Origin: Liolophura sinensis
Taxonomy: Eukaryota > Mollusca > Polyplacophora > Chitonida > Chitonidae
Reading direction: 5' to 3'
DNA length: 64,000 nt
Assembly: GCF_032854445.1 (NCBI RefSeq)
Contig: NC_088300.1
Coordinates: forward strand, 29,555,608 to 29,619,607
Of this stretch, positions 32,901 to 44,690 are shown piece by piece (position 1 is the first letter of the stretch; every line of letters starts with the position of its first letter). The notes beneath the pieces are model-generated. The model saw nothing but the letters and a program-made list of their open reading frames with translations. It was not told the DNA's origin and made no database searches. Both the position numbers and the translations under genes were made by a program.

Positions 32901-35900
32901 TTGGGTTGGTTTTTCTCTGTGTATACACCGTGTACATGGATAACCAGTACCGTGAAACGTCTTGTGATTCGCTATCTTTTCTAGTTTTAGAGAAATCAGT
33001 TGAATTGAATCGCGGGTAGTTTTAGAGTGAGTCCACAAGGTTAACAATATTACGACAAGGAAAAGTGAGGGGTCTCGTCAAAACCAATGATTGCATGTTG
33101 AAATTAATACATTAAAAACAAACATAAAACTCAAATGAATTTACGGCATATGGATGAATGACCATTGAACACTCTGGTTGAGAACAGATCGATTTTTTAG
33201 TACAATGTGACTATCAATGACGTCACAAACGTGTTTTACCTTGAATGTAGAAGTCTAACAGTCTGGATGTATTTAGTGGCAAAAACCTGATGTGCCCTCA
33301 GGGTCATAATAATGCGGTTAGCGTGTTCGTGCAGGGCAATGACCCTGACGGCTCTCGCCAGTGCGTTCGCTGTCAGATTCTTTAGGGCTTGACGTCGTCG
33401 AATGAGTGAAATATTCTTAACTACGGGGTAAAACACCAATCAAATAAATGAGTAATTAATAAAATCCAAAGGTTTCAAATGCAGTCTACTGTGTTAATAC
33501 ATTTTAAAAAATACTAATATCTTTCGTATACCGTATTTAATGGTCTTTCATCTGAGATATACAGTTTATTTTATGTTACTGTTTTCTTTTGCTTTCGGTG
33601 AAAGGATGCAGATTTAAAATATCATACCTTCATCGCTATCTGTGGCCATGAGTCTACCGACAGAGGTCCCCACCTGTGTGTCATAACGGGCTTCGAAGTC
33701 ATAAATCTTTTTGAGGAATGTCGGTCTGTGATCGTTACTATCCTGTACGTAGACTGTGACCGTGGCCGTGTCAGAGCGGGCTGGGGACCCTTGATCCGAT
33801 GCCACCACTTTGAATGTCAGCTTCTGGATGGTCTCTCTGTCCAGTTTTGCGCGGACGGACACATCACCGGAAGTGGATACGCGGAAGTAGTAGGCCCCTG
33901 GGGAGGTGGAGATTCTGTACGTGAGTTTACCATAGTCACCGACATCCTTGTCGTGAGCCGTCACGCGGACAAGGTATGAGCCAACTGCGGTGTCTTCCAC
34001 CAGGTTAACCTCGTAGTTTGTCGGCGAAAACTCAGGGGAATTGTCGTTTATATTATGAATGTTGATGTCAAGATGGAGAGGTGGCTTAGAAATTAAACCA
34101 CGAGAGTCGATGGCTGTTACTTCTGAAAACAAAACAAACAAATAAACGTATGAACTTAAAAATATGAGACATAAACATCAGTGTATAATATTGATCGCAA
34201 CACAACTGAAACATAAACTTAAGCGTAAAAAAATGCAAGTGTTACTACATTATCCTGTTTATTGGCTGTTGTTTGATCGTCTTGGTTTTTGAGCAAATGT
34301 CAACACAAGATGTTGAATGTATATCCCAATCTATATATTTTGCAATTTTAGTCATTTTCAGGAGAAATGAAACGGGTGGCGATTGTCAGGAACCTCAATT
34401 ATGTAAACTGGAATCAAAAATACAATCAAAACCAATTAAACGCAGTTGCCCGGCGAGGGCAAATCTTCATGCTCTCTAACAATTTATACATAATAAACAA
34501 TTTTTAATTTTAAACAATTTCAAACAATTTACTCAGCCTTGCCATTTTCGGAAATTTTTTGGTTGATATTTACTTGTGGTTACCTAATAAGACTGTTTTG
34601 GGGGAGCCTGTTGTTTCGCTGTCAAAGGTTTTGGTGATCTTCAGTTGACAACCGTTGGTCGTGTCCACAGAAAAGTACTGACTGTGTGTTGTCCTGCCCA
34701 GTTGATACAGGAGCACTTTATCCCAGATGTCTGGGTCCAGAGCAGCACAAGACAAGGGTAGAGCGTCACCCACAAGCTGAAACGGACAGTAAAACATCAT
34801 CAATGACAAAATATTTGAACTTTTATCTGAGTATAGCACTGACACCAGACCAGCCAGTGTTTTGTCTATATCCCCTTATCATGAGCGTCAGGTGAGGGAA
34901 TACCAAGATGTACCAACTTCCTAGGTAGTGTACACCATTGACACCAGACCAGCCAGTGCTTGGGTTATATCCCAATGCAACACGCGTCAACTGAGAGAAT
35001 ACCAAGATGTACCAACTTTACAGTGTACGCCACTGACCCCAGATCAGCCAGTGCTTGGGCTATATCCCCATGCCACAAGCGTCAAGTGAGAGAATACCAC
35101 GATGTACCAACTTTACAGTGTATGCCATTAACCCCAGACCAGTCAGTGCTTGGGCTATATCCCCATGCCACAAGCGTCAAGTGGGAGAATACCAAGATGT
35201 ATCCACTTTATAGTTAATGTACACCACTGACACCAAATGGTCAAGTGAGGGAATACCAAGATGTACCAACTTGATAGTTACTGTACACCACTGACACCAG
35301 ACAAGGCAGTGCTTGTTACATATCCCTTTACCACAAGCGTCAAGTCAGGGAATATCAAGATGTATCAACTTTATAGTAGATCAAAGTATAAAACCCTTTT
35401 AAAAAGTATCGTCAAGAGAAATTTTGGCAGTTGTAAAGCATTGTTATTCAAACACACCATTTTTCGCTATTTTTCAAGAGCTTTGAAAGTAAATCACTCT
35501 TCTTTCCCCATTTAAGAACTCAAAAACCAAACTAATATTGTTATGATATAGTTAGCCAAGCATTGTGTATATTGCTTCCCAGTCGTCCCATTACATCCGT
35601 AGGCATACCATTTCTTCGGGAATGTTGATGCGTCGATAAGTACTGGAATAAACCGGCGGTTCGTTCACGTTCGTGACGTCCACTGTCATCCTGTACGGAT
35701 TACTGGTGAGAACGCCGTCGTAGGCTGTCACAGTCAGTGTGTACTGGTCCAGATCCTCATAGTCCAGGCCCGGAACAGGCGACACGCTGACTTCGCCGTC
35801 TGGAATTGATTCTGGTCAATTAATTCAAGGCTGTTTCTCGCCATACTCAAGAATTTTTCAAGAAGGCCGTCAGTTTTGTAGGTGAAGGAAAACGGATGAA

Positions 35901-38900
35901 CCGGCGAATAACGCCAACCTTTGTATCTGGCGAACTTTCCCACGTGTGGCGAACAAACTAGCGTAGATTATCGTGGGAAGACAATTAAGTGGCCTTCGAC
36001 TAGTGTAAGACTGCTCTTTGAAAGCGTCATGCGTGTTTTCATCTGAATGATACATTGCTTCATAATAAGACATATCCATGGGGTTCACAGATTCTGTATT
36101 GCTGGTCATGTCATGACGTATTTTGCAACACTTAAAACTCTTCGGGGATATAGATTTGTTAATGCATAATTTATTTAGAGTATAAAGCATGATTTAAGAT
36201 TATTTTTATGTATCACAACGAGGCATTTCACAATTGCTTTTCAATAAAAGCAATGCAGTATAGTTGCAATAACACGTTCACCGCTCTCATACCACTTACT
36301 ATATTCCTGTATGAAAGAACTCACTTAGAGGGTTGATGGCAAACTTGTCCTGTCCTTCTGGAGGCTCCACTTTCAAATTAAACGTTATCGTCTGCCGTTC
36401 CGGGTCTTTGGCACTCACCTAGAAACAACAACAACAGTGTATATACTATATCTATGGTTTTACTGCCATATGTGAAACCTTTTGCCAATTCTTCACCGCC
36501 ATCTCTGCCAATAGGATTGCTTGTTCCAATAAGCGGTATTAGACTTTCGCAGAAATTTCGCATGAGTTGCAGAGTCCATCCTAATATTTTATGATGGAAG
36601 ACACTGAAGACTTCTCATTTAGATCTAGGAAGAGTGTTCGTCCACTGGATTTCGAATAGTGTCAGTAAATAATCGCAAGATAAGTTTCCAAAACCCTCCC
36701 GGACTAAAGAACAAGGACCAACAGGCCTATATGCTATATTTAAACCAAAAATGTTATATATATATAAATGAGCCAAAACTATGAATATTCAATATCTTTA
36801 ATTAGATAAATAGTTTATCAATAACACTGAGAAATCTGTTGAAGGAACGGACATTCGGAGAAGTTTTAGTCGTGATCAAATCAGTCAGATGTATAGAAAC
36901 TTGTCGACAGGTTTGAATGCAAACTGGATTCACTTGTATGTCATGAAAAAAGATTGCATAGTATTGATATGCTTGGGAGACTTTTAGGACACATCTTGAA
37001 GAGCCCATAACTGCATTCACTATTCATTCATATTTATACAATCATCTTTTCGAGAATCGTCAACACGAAATGAAATATACCTTTCTGTTTTCTCGCCACG
37101 ATATGGCTGAAAAGGTGCCAATGTGGCCTTAAGCCATACCCATTCATTCATTTTCTGTATTGTTTTGCATTTTAACCCTATATAACAAAAGGTACTGGTG
37201 GACTGAAAGCTGATCTCATGAAACTTACTTGGTGTTAAGTAGTCCTTAGATACGTGCACTTATATTCCCACAACATACGTTGTCATGGGAGTTAAAAGCT
37301 ATCTTAGCTAAGTACGTTTCGTGAAACTAGTATCTGTTCTCTTACTTTGTGTATAACTTCTGGCGTCGGAGTATTCTCTTGCACTGTGAAGACCGTCTGG
37401 ACATCAGTAATGTACGGCTTCTCATTCATATCCACAATTCGCACGTGCAGCTGATGGGGGGTACTAGAGGCCACCCCGTTACTGACCGTTATCTCCAGAT
37501 CGTATTTGTAATTTTTCTCGTAGTCGAAGCCTGGATTTTCCCGTACCCATACGTAACCCGCTGAAATTGTATAAACAATTCGTCACCCGCAAGCGCGCGA
37601 TGTAAGGTATGATTAAACTCTTGTAGCAATAAGTGCATTATTATAAATGCTAAAAGGAAACAGGAGAAATACTAGTGAAATAATTAAGTAGATCGATATT
37701 TTCAAAGATTTCTCTATCAATAAAGTAGGGCCACTCAAAACTACTCCGGTAACATTAGATGGTTTAAGGTCCGGGGTCTGGTTCCTAACAGTTTATTGTA
37801 ACTATCATAACAAGATATATGTTGCGGTGGAAGTTACAGGTAATGAAACGACTTCTTTGTGAAACACAACCAAGTAGATCTGGATCTCATTCTTCCTACC
37901 AATCATATGATATCAGCGTTGCGATTGGTTAGGCGTTCAGCTAAGCTAACGCGTAGAAAGAGCAAGGTACATGTACGAGGGCAACGAATGTCATATCTTC
38001 CCCTCCGTATAACAAGATACTCCTTACAGCGTCGCTCACTACGTTCGTTTTATATCACTGACACCATTAGCGATTTTTTAAAAGAAATCTTACGCAACGC
38101 CGAGGTCACTGGGGTCACGGTGATGAGACAGGAAGTATTGTCAAAAAACACAAACCATCCGTCTCAAACCGTTTTCTAATGACACTTTAAACACGCATAC
38201 GCATTCTCTTTATCTTAAATGTGTACAACCTGATTCTAACCAAACCCTGAAACAATTTTATTGACTGAATGCTGAGTAAATAGATCCGTGCTAGTGGTTA
38301 GGCTAATCATAAACAACCCTGCATGTGTCTCACAGGATCCAAAGGTCTCTCTTGACTAGTGTTGCAGTGATGTAAAGCGAACGTAGCGAGTGTTGCATGT
38401 GCTGAAAGGAGTATGATGAACCATTGGCCGAACGAAACTCACTGTTAGGATCTATGGTGAATTTCCCGTCAGGTGGGTAAGCCTTCATATGGTAAGAGAG
38501 CTTCCCGCCCTGGGTCAGGTCTATAGTCCGGGGAGCGAATATCATGGCGGACTCGGTGCGGTTTTCGAACAGGACCTTTTTGTTGGGAAGATTCCATATT
38601 TCTGGAAACCCCATGTAACTCACAACTTTCACGTACAGGATCCCCGTGGTGTTGTGGCCGGCAGAGTCTGTGACCGTTATGTGAACCTCGTACAAGTTCT
38701 CCTCGTTAGGGTTCAGTCCCGGGGGGTTGTGTACAATAAGCTCACCTGAAACATCGGTTTATTTATTTATTTTTGGTATATTTAATTGACTGGTGTTTTA
38801 CGCTGTACTGAAAAATATTTCACTTATGCGACTGTGACCAATGGTGTCGGGAAATCGGGTACAGCCCAGAGGCTTAGGATAACATACACATCTCTTTAGC

Positions 38901-41900
38901 TTAGTGTTTACTCTTCACATAGTGTTTATGAATAAATCATTGCGAAGTGTTAATTAAGTGCAACAGAAGTGTTTTATTTTTCCATTCACAAGCTAAAAAT
39001 CTATTCTAATGTGTGGGTCTAGTGTGAATTTACATAAATTTGTTCGCAATCGTATAAGAGAAAAATCCTTAGGAAGGGTGTTTAACACTGTTCGCCGTGA
39101 TTATGGTGAAAAATTGCGCAACATTATGTCAGAAAGACAACACTATAGGGCTAATAATAAAAAAATACAAAGCCAGGACTAAACTCTTCGTGACCACAAT
39201 AGACCTTCTTTTATATGTCAGCAGTGCTGCCCAAGTGGCGTAAGCCATAATCCGTCATTCATTCACTGGTATTACATTTACCAATCGCTACGGCACCGAC
39301 CTGTGTTACGGTTGATGCTGAAGAGGTTTGCGTCAGTTGTATTCGGGTAGGTGACAAATGAGTACGTCAGTTTGTCGTTGTCTTCATCAATGGCATTCAC
39401 TTTAAAGATACTTCCCGCCGTGTCCTTTGGTACTGTTATTTCATCCCCCATGTTCAGTATTTGCGGAGGCTCGTTGACGTCAGTGATGTTGACGGTAAAC
39501 GTCGACAGCGTAGACAGCGTTCCGTCAGTAGCGGCAATCGTCAGCGTAAACTGACGTCGCGTTTCAAAATTGAAATTGGGGTCCGCTCGAATCGATAATA
39601 TACCTGTATTTAGACATAGGAATAGTTAGGGTGCAAGTCAGTTTAATGCATTTGTTGAAGAGTTACATTTTGATCGCAATTTAAGGATAATGTTCGACAT
39701 GTGAAACGGGCCCATTGTCGAGCATCATTTATTAACATAGTTTCATCTATCTACAACCAAAACTTGCTTCGAGATTTCTTACAGTAGTCCTCCTTCGAAA
39801 CCAACTGCAGCAGTCCTGCTTTAAGATAGTTACAGTAGTCCTCCTTCGAGACTAGTAATAGTAGTCTTGCTTCAAGACCAATAACTGAAATCCTCGGGTT
39901 TCAGTAATCCTGCTTCAAGACTAGTTAAGTATAGTCCTGCATCAAGACTAGTTACATTAATCCTACTTCATGACTATAGTTACACTAGCCCTACTTAAAA
40001 AAAGATGCTTCAGTGATAATATATTATCTCATTAGTCTTAATTTATAGAACAGAAAATGCACCCTATTTGAAGGAGTGAACTAAAAAATGTACATACGTG
40101 AGGGCAATTAACGAATATTAACAAGGCAGCAGAGAGGACATATATAGGATTTTGACAAAAAGGCCTCAGAAATAATTCAATATACCTCGCGGAGAAACAT
40201 CAAATGGAGCTCCTAAAGGCGATACCAATGTGTAGGTCACATATTCATGTTCCGGGTCAGTAGCTGTTACATTCCATAGTGCAACTACTTTGTTGTAATC
40301 TTCAGGAAGGGAAAATGATGCTGGAAGAGTGACGAAAACTGGTGCTTCGTCGACGTCTTCTATATGAACGTCCAGGGTACTGGTTATTGATTGAATGCTG
40401 TCATTCACACTAATCTGTAGCTGATACTGTTTGAGAGACTCAAAATCCAACCCTGGGTTCGCGCGAACAGACACGATGCCCGAGACTGGAAGAGAGCAAA
40501 ATGGTTTGTAAGATTCATATCTCACATTGTTTCCAGTTCTGGGCAGTCGGTACCTGCAAAGTGAAACGACATGTTATTTTTATTATTGACTACGGGTTCA
40601 TTGTCTAAGTTTTTGTGCATGAATATATAACAAAAACGTGAACTTATTTGGAGTGTGGGTAAGAACCATTAGAAGAACGCCCAGTGGTTTATGTCCTGGT
40701 TGCTAAATAGACAGAGGTATTGTCCTTGTTTTCCATAAAAATATGCTCAAGTTTAAAGTAATTGGGAATATTTATCCAGTATTATTTTTAGGATAAAAAT
40801 CCTTTTCGAATGTAGAAATGTTTTTGAGTTCTTACAGATAGTTTGTATTCGCACAGGTTATTACAGATAAGACTTTGCTTGGGCTGATCTGACTTTTGTC
40901 TGTCTTGATATTGTGCCAGTGAATACGAACCTTAAACAAATGCCGAAAGCTGCACGTCCTGGTGCGCTGACCCAAAACACCACAGCCCAGTTGTTTCAAA
41001 CTGGTGTAAGACTTCATAACATATTTAACTTTTATCCAAGTCTTCAGCTTTACAATTAGCCTAAGAAAAATTGTGGAACATTATATTAAAAACGAACTAA
41101 AACTGCTGCTATCATGCTTTGACTTTTGGCTGCTGAATTTGGCTAAAAATTCAAATATAAAATGATTTAATACCAGTATTAACTAATACACTTTCAATCA
41201 ACTGGGCCCAGAACGCTAAATGATAGGTCTAATTTTAGGTATTCAAAAAGTTACTGTAACCCTACTCACTTGGATCGATCACAAATGGTGCGCCTTGTGG
41301 ACCTACAATGTTGTACTGAAGGCGATCTCCATCCGGGTCACTGGCTGTGACCTCATAGAAGGACGTTTGTACCCGGATGTCCTCACGTAGTGGAATCGAC
41401 ACAGCCGGCAGATTGGTGAACACCGGAGCTGATATGGTAAAGATGGTGGATAAGGGATGATATCCATGAACAGAAATTAGAGCTCAACGGACAATTCAGA
41501 GCTCATATAAAGAATACAGCAAATTTCAAAGGATATTTGTGAAGCAAAGGAACACCACGGTATGATACTGTACAGATTTGGTGGACATGCAGGGTAATCC
41601 TAATGAATACGGATGAGAATTATTAGGATTTGTGAATACAGAGGACCATATAATAAATAGAACTATGAACAATAGATTAGAAAAGTCCGATGACTCCTTT
41701 AAAAGGGTCTGTCATTCTTGACGCCGTTAACACCGAGAAATAAAGACATTTATAGTTTCCATTTCATTTATTTCATTTATATTCCACTGATATTTAAGGA
41801 CAAAGAGGAAATTTCTTTTCTCTTCTAATTCTTCAGTGGATTCCCAACTGTATGTAGTACACCTTTCTACAACTCAAATTTATTAAGACTGTGCCCTCAC

Positions 41901-42640
41901 GTTTTCGGAATGTGCATGGACCTAATAAGTTACGCTTCGTTTTGTCCCATAGGTCTACGTTTTTCTAACTTAAGCTAAAACTGTCATGTCCGTCACTGCG
42001 TGGTCTGTAACTGGCGTAGTATTTAGTAAAGAAAATTGTTGATTTCGTGAGGTTGTTTATGCATGAGAAAAAACAAAATGGATGCGACGTGAATCGACGG
42101 TAGTTGGTCTTCTGTTATTAGACGGGACATCCCTTGGTTCGGATCGTTAAAGGAGACAAAAACATAAAAATGATGCCTAAAATGATTTCATCAGATGAAA
42201 GAGCATGAAAACTTATTTGCAAAAATATGGTCTTTAATATTTTTGTTATTATTTCTTTTATTAGAAAAGGGTATTTGAAAATATTTTTGTATGGTGTGTA
42301 TTTGGGACCACCTCTTGGAACGTATCGTCTTTGCATAATAATATTCTCAATAAGGAAGTGATGCATACCTAATAAATTTGTTGTTTATACATTTAAGTAT
42401 GATAATATTTATGAATATATAAAAAATATAAATATGTTTGAAATCCAGGTTGAAGACATTGGTTCTCTGAATAGAACAAATTCTATGGTGCAAATATATT
42501 TATTAAACATGTGTTACATCCTCATTTATAACACTATTACGCATAAGCAATATGAGGTGACGCCAAATACAGTAATGCAAAAATTATTTTTTAAGTGTTT
42601 TTTTGTCTTTGATGCCCCCCCCCTCAGAATATATATATAA

Positions 42641-42724
<84 letters not shown>

Positions 42725-43172
42725 AAGACCACATCTACTACTATGTTTTCATCTGAATTATAAATTTTTTATGTTTTCTCCACCTTTAAAGCATTGCCTA
42801 ACTGCGATTGTATCATACCCTTTACCAATGAGGTCGCGTGTCCCAGTACTGCTCCTGCTGTCTCGGCTGCGACTTTAAAGCAATAGGCTTGTCGTGTATC
42901 TGAAGTCAGTGGTTTACTCCAGGCAGCCCGGCAACTCTGGTTTTCTCCATCAATAAACTTGATGATGACAGGTAAAATAATCTTCAGGACGGCTTTAAAC
43001 ATCAGTCAATGAATTAATCAATTCATCAATAAATCACATTCACGGTAAGATGCGTCCATGCACAACCCTATGACAACTTACCGCCAGCAAAACACGGCTG
43101 TGTGTACAGCAGGCAAACAACAGCCATCAACCAAATCATACTGTATCGCAGGATGTTTTGTTCATTCTTCAT
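29743..43172 (-). CDS. Cadherin-repeat single-pass membrane protein, tandem copy B (14 exons)
   Basis: Exons in transcript order: 43082-43172, 41270-41428, 40186-40485, 39301-39603, 38443-38745, 37346-37560, 36325-36418, 35609-35799, 34584-34776, 33628-34122, 32690-32849, 31573-31752, 30528-30863, 29743-29941. Joined they give 3219 nt: 1072 residues and a stop. A clean signal peptide (residues 1-29) leads into about seven to eight cadherin repeats (linkers [42 protein letters not shown]). A membrane-adjacent domain, a helix at about 977-1001 and a 70-residue tail with NWWKLKPK follow. Six exons have exactly the same length as in A, and every phase agrees, so the two arose by tandem duplication. 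Divergence is high, so the duplication looks old. The role is presumably calcium-dependent adhesion or recognition at the cell surface; the ligand is unknown. Confidence 0.9.
30528..30863 (-). CDS. Gene B exon 13: membrane-proximal region and transmembrane helix
   Basis: CAG acceptor, GTAAGT donor. It encodes [26 protein letters not shown], the helix [19 protein letters not shown] and SRC. Confidence 0.91.
31085..31478 (+). repeat. About 45-bp tandem repeat in gene B intron 12
   Basis: Units built on GACAGATTTACCTCATGAAA and ATGCCATGCCGCTGCAG, about eight degenerate copies. Confidence 0.75.
31573..31752 (-). CDS. Gene B exon 12: membrane-adjacent domain, first part
   Basis: Acceptor TTCTAG, donor GTAAGA, 180 bp. 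It encodes [29 protein letters not shown] and [14 protein letters not shown]. Its first part is repeated seven more times just upstream. This copy is chosen as the true exon because only it continues in frame to the donor. Confidence 0.86.
31690..32473 (-). repeat. 98-bp tandem array derived from the 5' edge of gene B exon 12
   Basis: Eight units at exact 98-bp spacing (GTGACATCC at 31886, 31984, 32082, 32180, 32278, 32376). Unit 1 is the genuine exon start. Each upstream unit keeps the pyrimidine tract and CTCTAG acceptor and codes for [17 protein letters not shown] before a stop. Confidence 0.9.
32690..32849 (-). CDS. Gene B exon 11: last cadherin-like repeat
   Basis: CAG acceptor, GTACGT donor, 160 bp. 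It encodes [17 protein letters not shown] and [10 protein letters not shown]. The next acceptors met downstream are the decoys of the 98-bp array. Confidence 0.86.
33300..33452 (+). mobile_element. SINE family 1 with internal deletion
   Basis: The head (GCGGTTAGCGTGTTCGTGCA) is joined to CGTCGTCGAATGAGTGAAAT and GGTAAAACACCAATCAAATA. Confidence 0.75.
33628..34122 (-). CDS. Gene B exon 10: cadherin repeats 6-8
   Basis: CAG acceptor, GTATGA donor, 495 bp. It encodes [29 protein letters not shown] and DSNDHRPTF. It is the best cadherin signature in gene B, and its end matches copy A over YDFEARYD. Confidence 0.95.
34584..34776 (-). CDS. Gene B exon 9: cadherin repeat 6 with cysteine pair
   Basis: CAG acceptor, GTAACC donor (same as in copy A). 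It encodes [16 protein letters not shown] and [15 protein letters not shown] tandem repeat starts about 40 bp upstream of its acceptor. Confidence 0.86.
34815..35375 (+). repeat. 95-99-bp tandem repeat in gene B intron 8
   Basis: Six units built on CACTGACACCAGACCAGCCA and GAATACCAAGATGTACCAAC. It begins about 40 bp upstream of the exon 9 acceptor and shows no exon homology. Confidence 0.82.
35609..35799 (-). CDS. Gene B exon 8: cadherin repeats 5-6
   Basis: CAG acceptor, GTATGC donor, 191 bp. It encodes [16 protein letters not shown] and NVNEPPVYS and ends NIPEEM in phase 0. Confidence 0.88.
36325..36418 (-). CDS. Gene B exon 7: short exon, cadherin repeat 5
   Basis: TAG acceptor, GTGAGT donor, 94 bp. 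It encodes [15 protein letters not shown] and [13 protein letters not shown]. Confidence 0.84.
37092..37155 (+). repeat. Repeat family 3, 3' end
   Basis: CTCGCCACGATATGGCTGAA, then CCATACCCATTCATTCATTT. Confidence 0.6.
37203..37332. mobile_element. Small MITE-like element in gene B intron 6
   Basis: Ends TCATGAAACTTACTTGG and AAGTACGTTTCGTGAAACTA are imperfect inverted repeats. It ends about 14 bp from the exon 6 donor. Confidence 0.4.
37346..37560 (-). CDS. Gene B exon 6: cadherin repeats 4-5
   Basis: CAG acceptor, GTAAGA donor, 215 bp as in copy A. It encodes [15 protein letters not shown] and DMNEKPYI and ends in phase 0. Confidence 0.87.
38022..38414 (+). mobile_element. MITE family 2, near-complete copy in gene B intron 5
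   Basis: Starts ATACTCCTTACAGCGTCGCT and ends TGCTGAAAGGAGTATG. It shares CAACGCCGAGGTCACTGGGG and the CAATTTTAT core with the gene A copy. It ends about 27 bp from a splice donor. Confidence 0.75.
38443..38745 (-). CDS. Gene B exon 5: cadherin repeats 3-4
   Basis: CAG acceptor, GTGAGT donor. It encodes [13 protein letters not shown] and GFPEIWNLP, aligned with the equally degenerate linker of copy A. A TIR element ends only about 27 bp beyond the donor. Confidence 0.89.
38758..38880 (-). mobile_element. SINE family 1, truncated
   Basis: TTTATTTATTTATTTTTGG, GACTGGTGTTTTACGCTGTA and GTACAGCCCAGAGG; the head is missing. It starts about 12 bp upstream of the gene B exon 5 acceptor. Confidence 0.7.
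39301..39603 (-). CDS. Gene B exon 4: cadherin repeats 2-3
   Basis: CAG acceptor, GTCGGT donor, phase 1 at both ends. It encodes [22 protein letters not shown] and [11 protein letters not shown]. Confidence 0.86.
39775..40000 (+). repeat. About 30-bp degenerate tandem repeat in gene B intron 3
   Basis: Units built on CAGTAGTCCTGCTTCAAGAC and TAGTTA, seven or so copies. Confidence 0.7.
40186..40485 (-). CDS. Gene B exon 3: cadherin repeats 1-2
   Basis: CAG acceptor, GTATAT donor, 300 bp. It encodes [14 protein letters not shown], the DVDEAP linker and [10 protein letters not shown]. Confidence 0.9.
41270..41428 (-). CDS. Gene B exon 2: first half of cadherin repeat 1
   Basis: CAG acceptor, GTGAGT donor. 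It encodes [16 protein letters not shown] and [10 protein letters not shown]. It contains no methionine start and would be missed by an ATG-based scan. Confidence 0.87.
42636..42722. repeat. (AT)n microsatellite in gene B intron 1
   Basis: About 40 AT units. The tyrosine-isoleucine ORF across it is an artefact. Confidence 0.95.
43082..43172 (-). CDS. Gene B exon 1: start codon and signal peptide
   Basis: ATG is at 43170-43172. Thirty residues: a charged start (MKNEQNILR), a hydrophobic core ([12 protein letters not shown]) and a cleavage-like end CFAG. Donor GTAAGT in phase 1 joins to give APVFTNLP. The open frame continues upstream, but this methionine gives a typical signal peptide. Confidence 0.88.
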
Positions 43173-44411
43173 GTTGCCCGAGTTAATTGTCCACATGCTC
43201 AAAAGCAACATGGTATTAATCGCGTTCTCCGTTGAATAACCATTAGCTAGCTTGGTTTGGTAGCAAAACGCAGATGTACAACTGAATGAATTGTAAATCA
43301 CAGCAACCCGTTGTACAGTTGTATCGGTATGGGTTATTCCTTATACTACCAAGTTTCTCACCAGTCCCTCATACGTCAGTTTTAAGATATAACCACTGTA
43401 TATGTCTCTTAGCTAAATGAAAAGGGGTCTACAAACGACCTTGTCAAAGTGTGCACAATTCGTACTGACAGATGTACAGTTCGTCTTTACACCCGGTTAG
43501 AAGCGGTTAGAACAAAATCACTCACCCCCACAGTACATAGTCCTGTTGATGGACAGTAGAAAACATGTCTGTACAACCGGTTTCGCATGCAATAAATTGT
43601 CAGTCACTCCCTGAAATAATTTGAACTGCACCAATAAATCTTGTTGATATGAGATCAGTTTTATTGATATAACTGTGGTTGGCTTTCATGTCTAATGGTT
43701 AGCATTTGTATACGCATTGCGCACTGGCATAATTTTCTGGCACCCATGTCAACCCAATCGCCAGCGACTTCCTTCGAAATTGGTTATACATTAGATCTGA
43801 GGTTTAGGAAACCTAATTAATTAACAGGCATTAATCACGGGTTAAAACATTTGTAAATTATCTCAGTGCCATCACTGCTATTTATTTACTCTCTATGCTA
43901 AGAGTCTTTTGTGCTATATATTCCCGGAGAAACCAAGATCCTGCTGGTGAACTAAGCCTCCTCAAAAACCTATAATCTAGCTCTTTGCATTGTTTTCATG
44001 TGGTTGTTTATGAGATATGATGACAACACAGCATTTAGAGTATTTCTAGACCAGTTACCTTTTATAAATTGCAATTAACAATTTTTTTGTTTACCTAATA
44101 GTGCTTCAGCCGAGGTGATAGGAGGCTTGTAAGTTGCTACTGTTAAACATTTACATGAACAGTTAGAATATAACTCTACCGAGATAGACTATGTGTGACT
44201 ACTTGCTAAATATCACAATGTCATGTCTACTCTGATTTTGTTCTTTATGCTGTGATCTTTTATGTTAAGCAAATAATACATGACGAATTTTCTCATATAA
44301 CATGCAGATTTTTGAGCCGATAAGGGAGCTCAAATATGAATGTTATATTGGAGAAACGCGTTGAAAAGTTGCGGTGTGGTTATTCAAGCATGTATGAATG
44401 CTTGGAGATTT

Positions 44412-44690
44412 TACCTCGTACTTCACAATCTTCCAGTCATATGACGACGAGGAGTCATTAGGTACAGGTATATATCCTGTGTCTTCCTAACTGTGACAGG
44501 GCAAGTCCATGTCGCTAAAGTGCTGCCGTCACTGAAGTATCCTGCCGAAACTGTGGCCACCACATTAGACTGACACTGGGCCAACCAGTCCAATAAGCAG
44601 AAAAAAGTACCATTTTTAAACTCTTTTGGTGTGACCCGATACAGGTCTGATCCAAAGCCTCCAGATGTGATCACTGGTCCCTAGTACGAA
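44412..44690 (-). mobile_element. SINE family 2, longer copy
   Basis: Reverse strand: GGCAGCACTTTAGCGACATG, AGGAAGACACAGGATATATA and CGTCGTCATATGACTGGAAG. An 83-codon ORF within it is not a gene. Confidence 0.7.

Noticed and set aside
44423-44674. 83-codon minus-strand ORF starting MITSGGFGSDLY
   Set aside because: It lies wholly in a family 2 SINE, whose 3' signature (CGTCATATGACTG) is inside the ORF.
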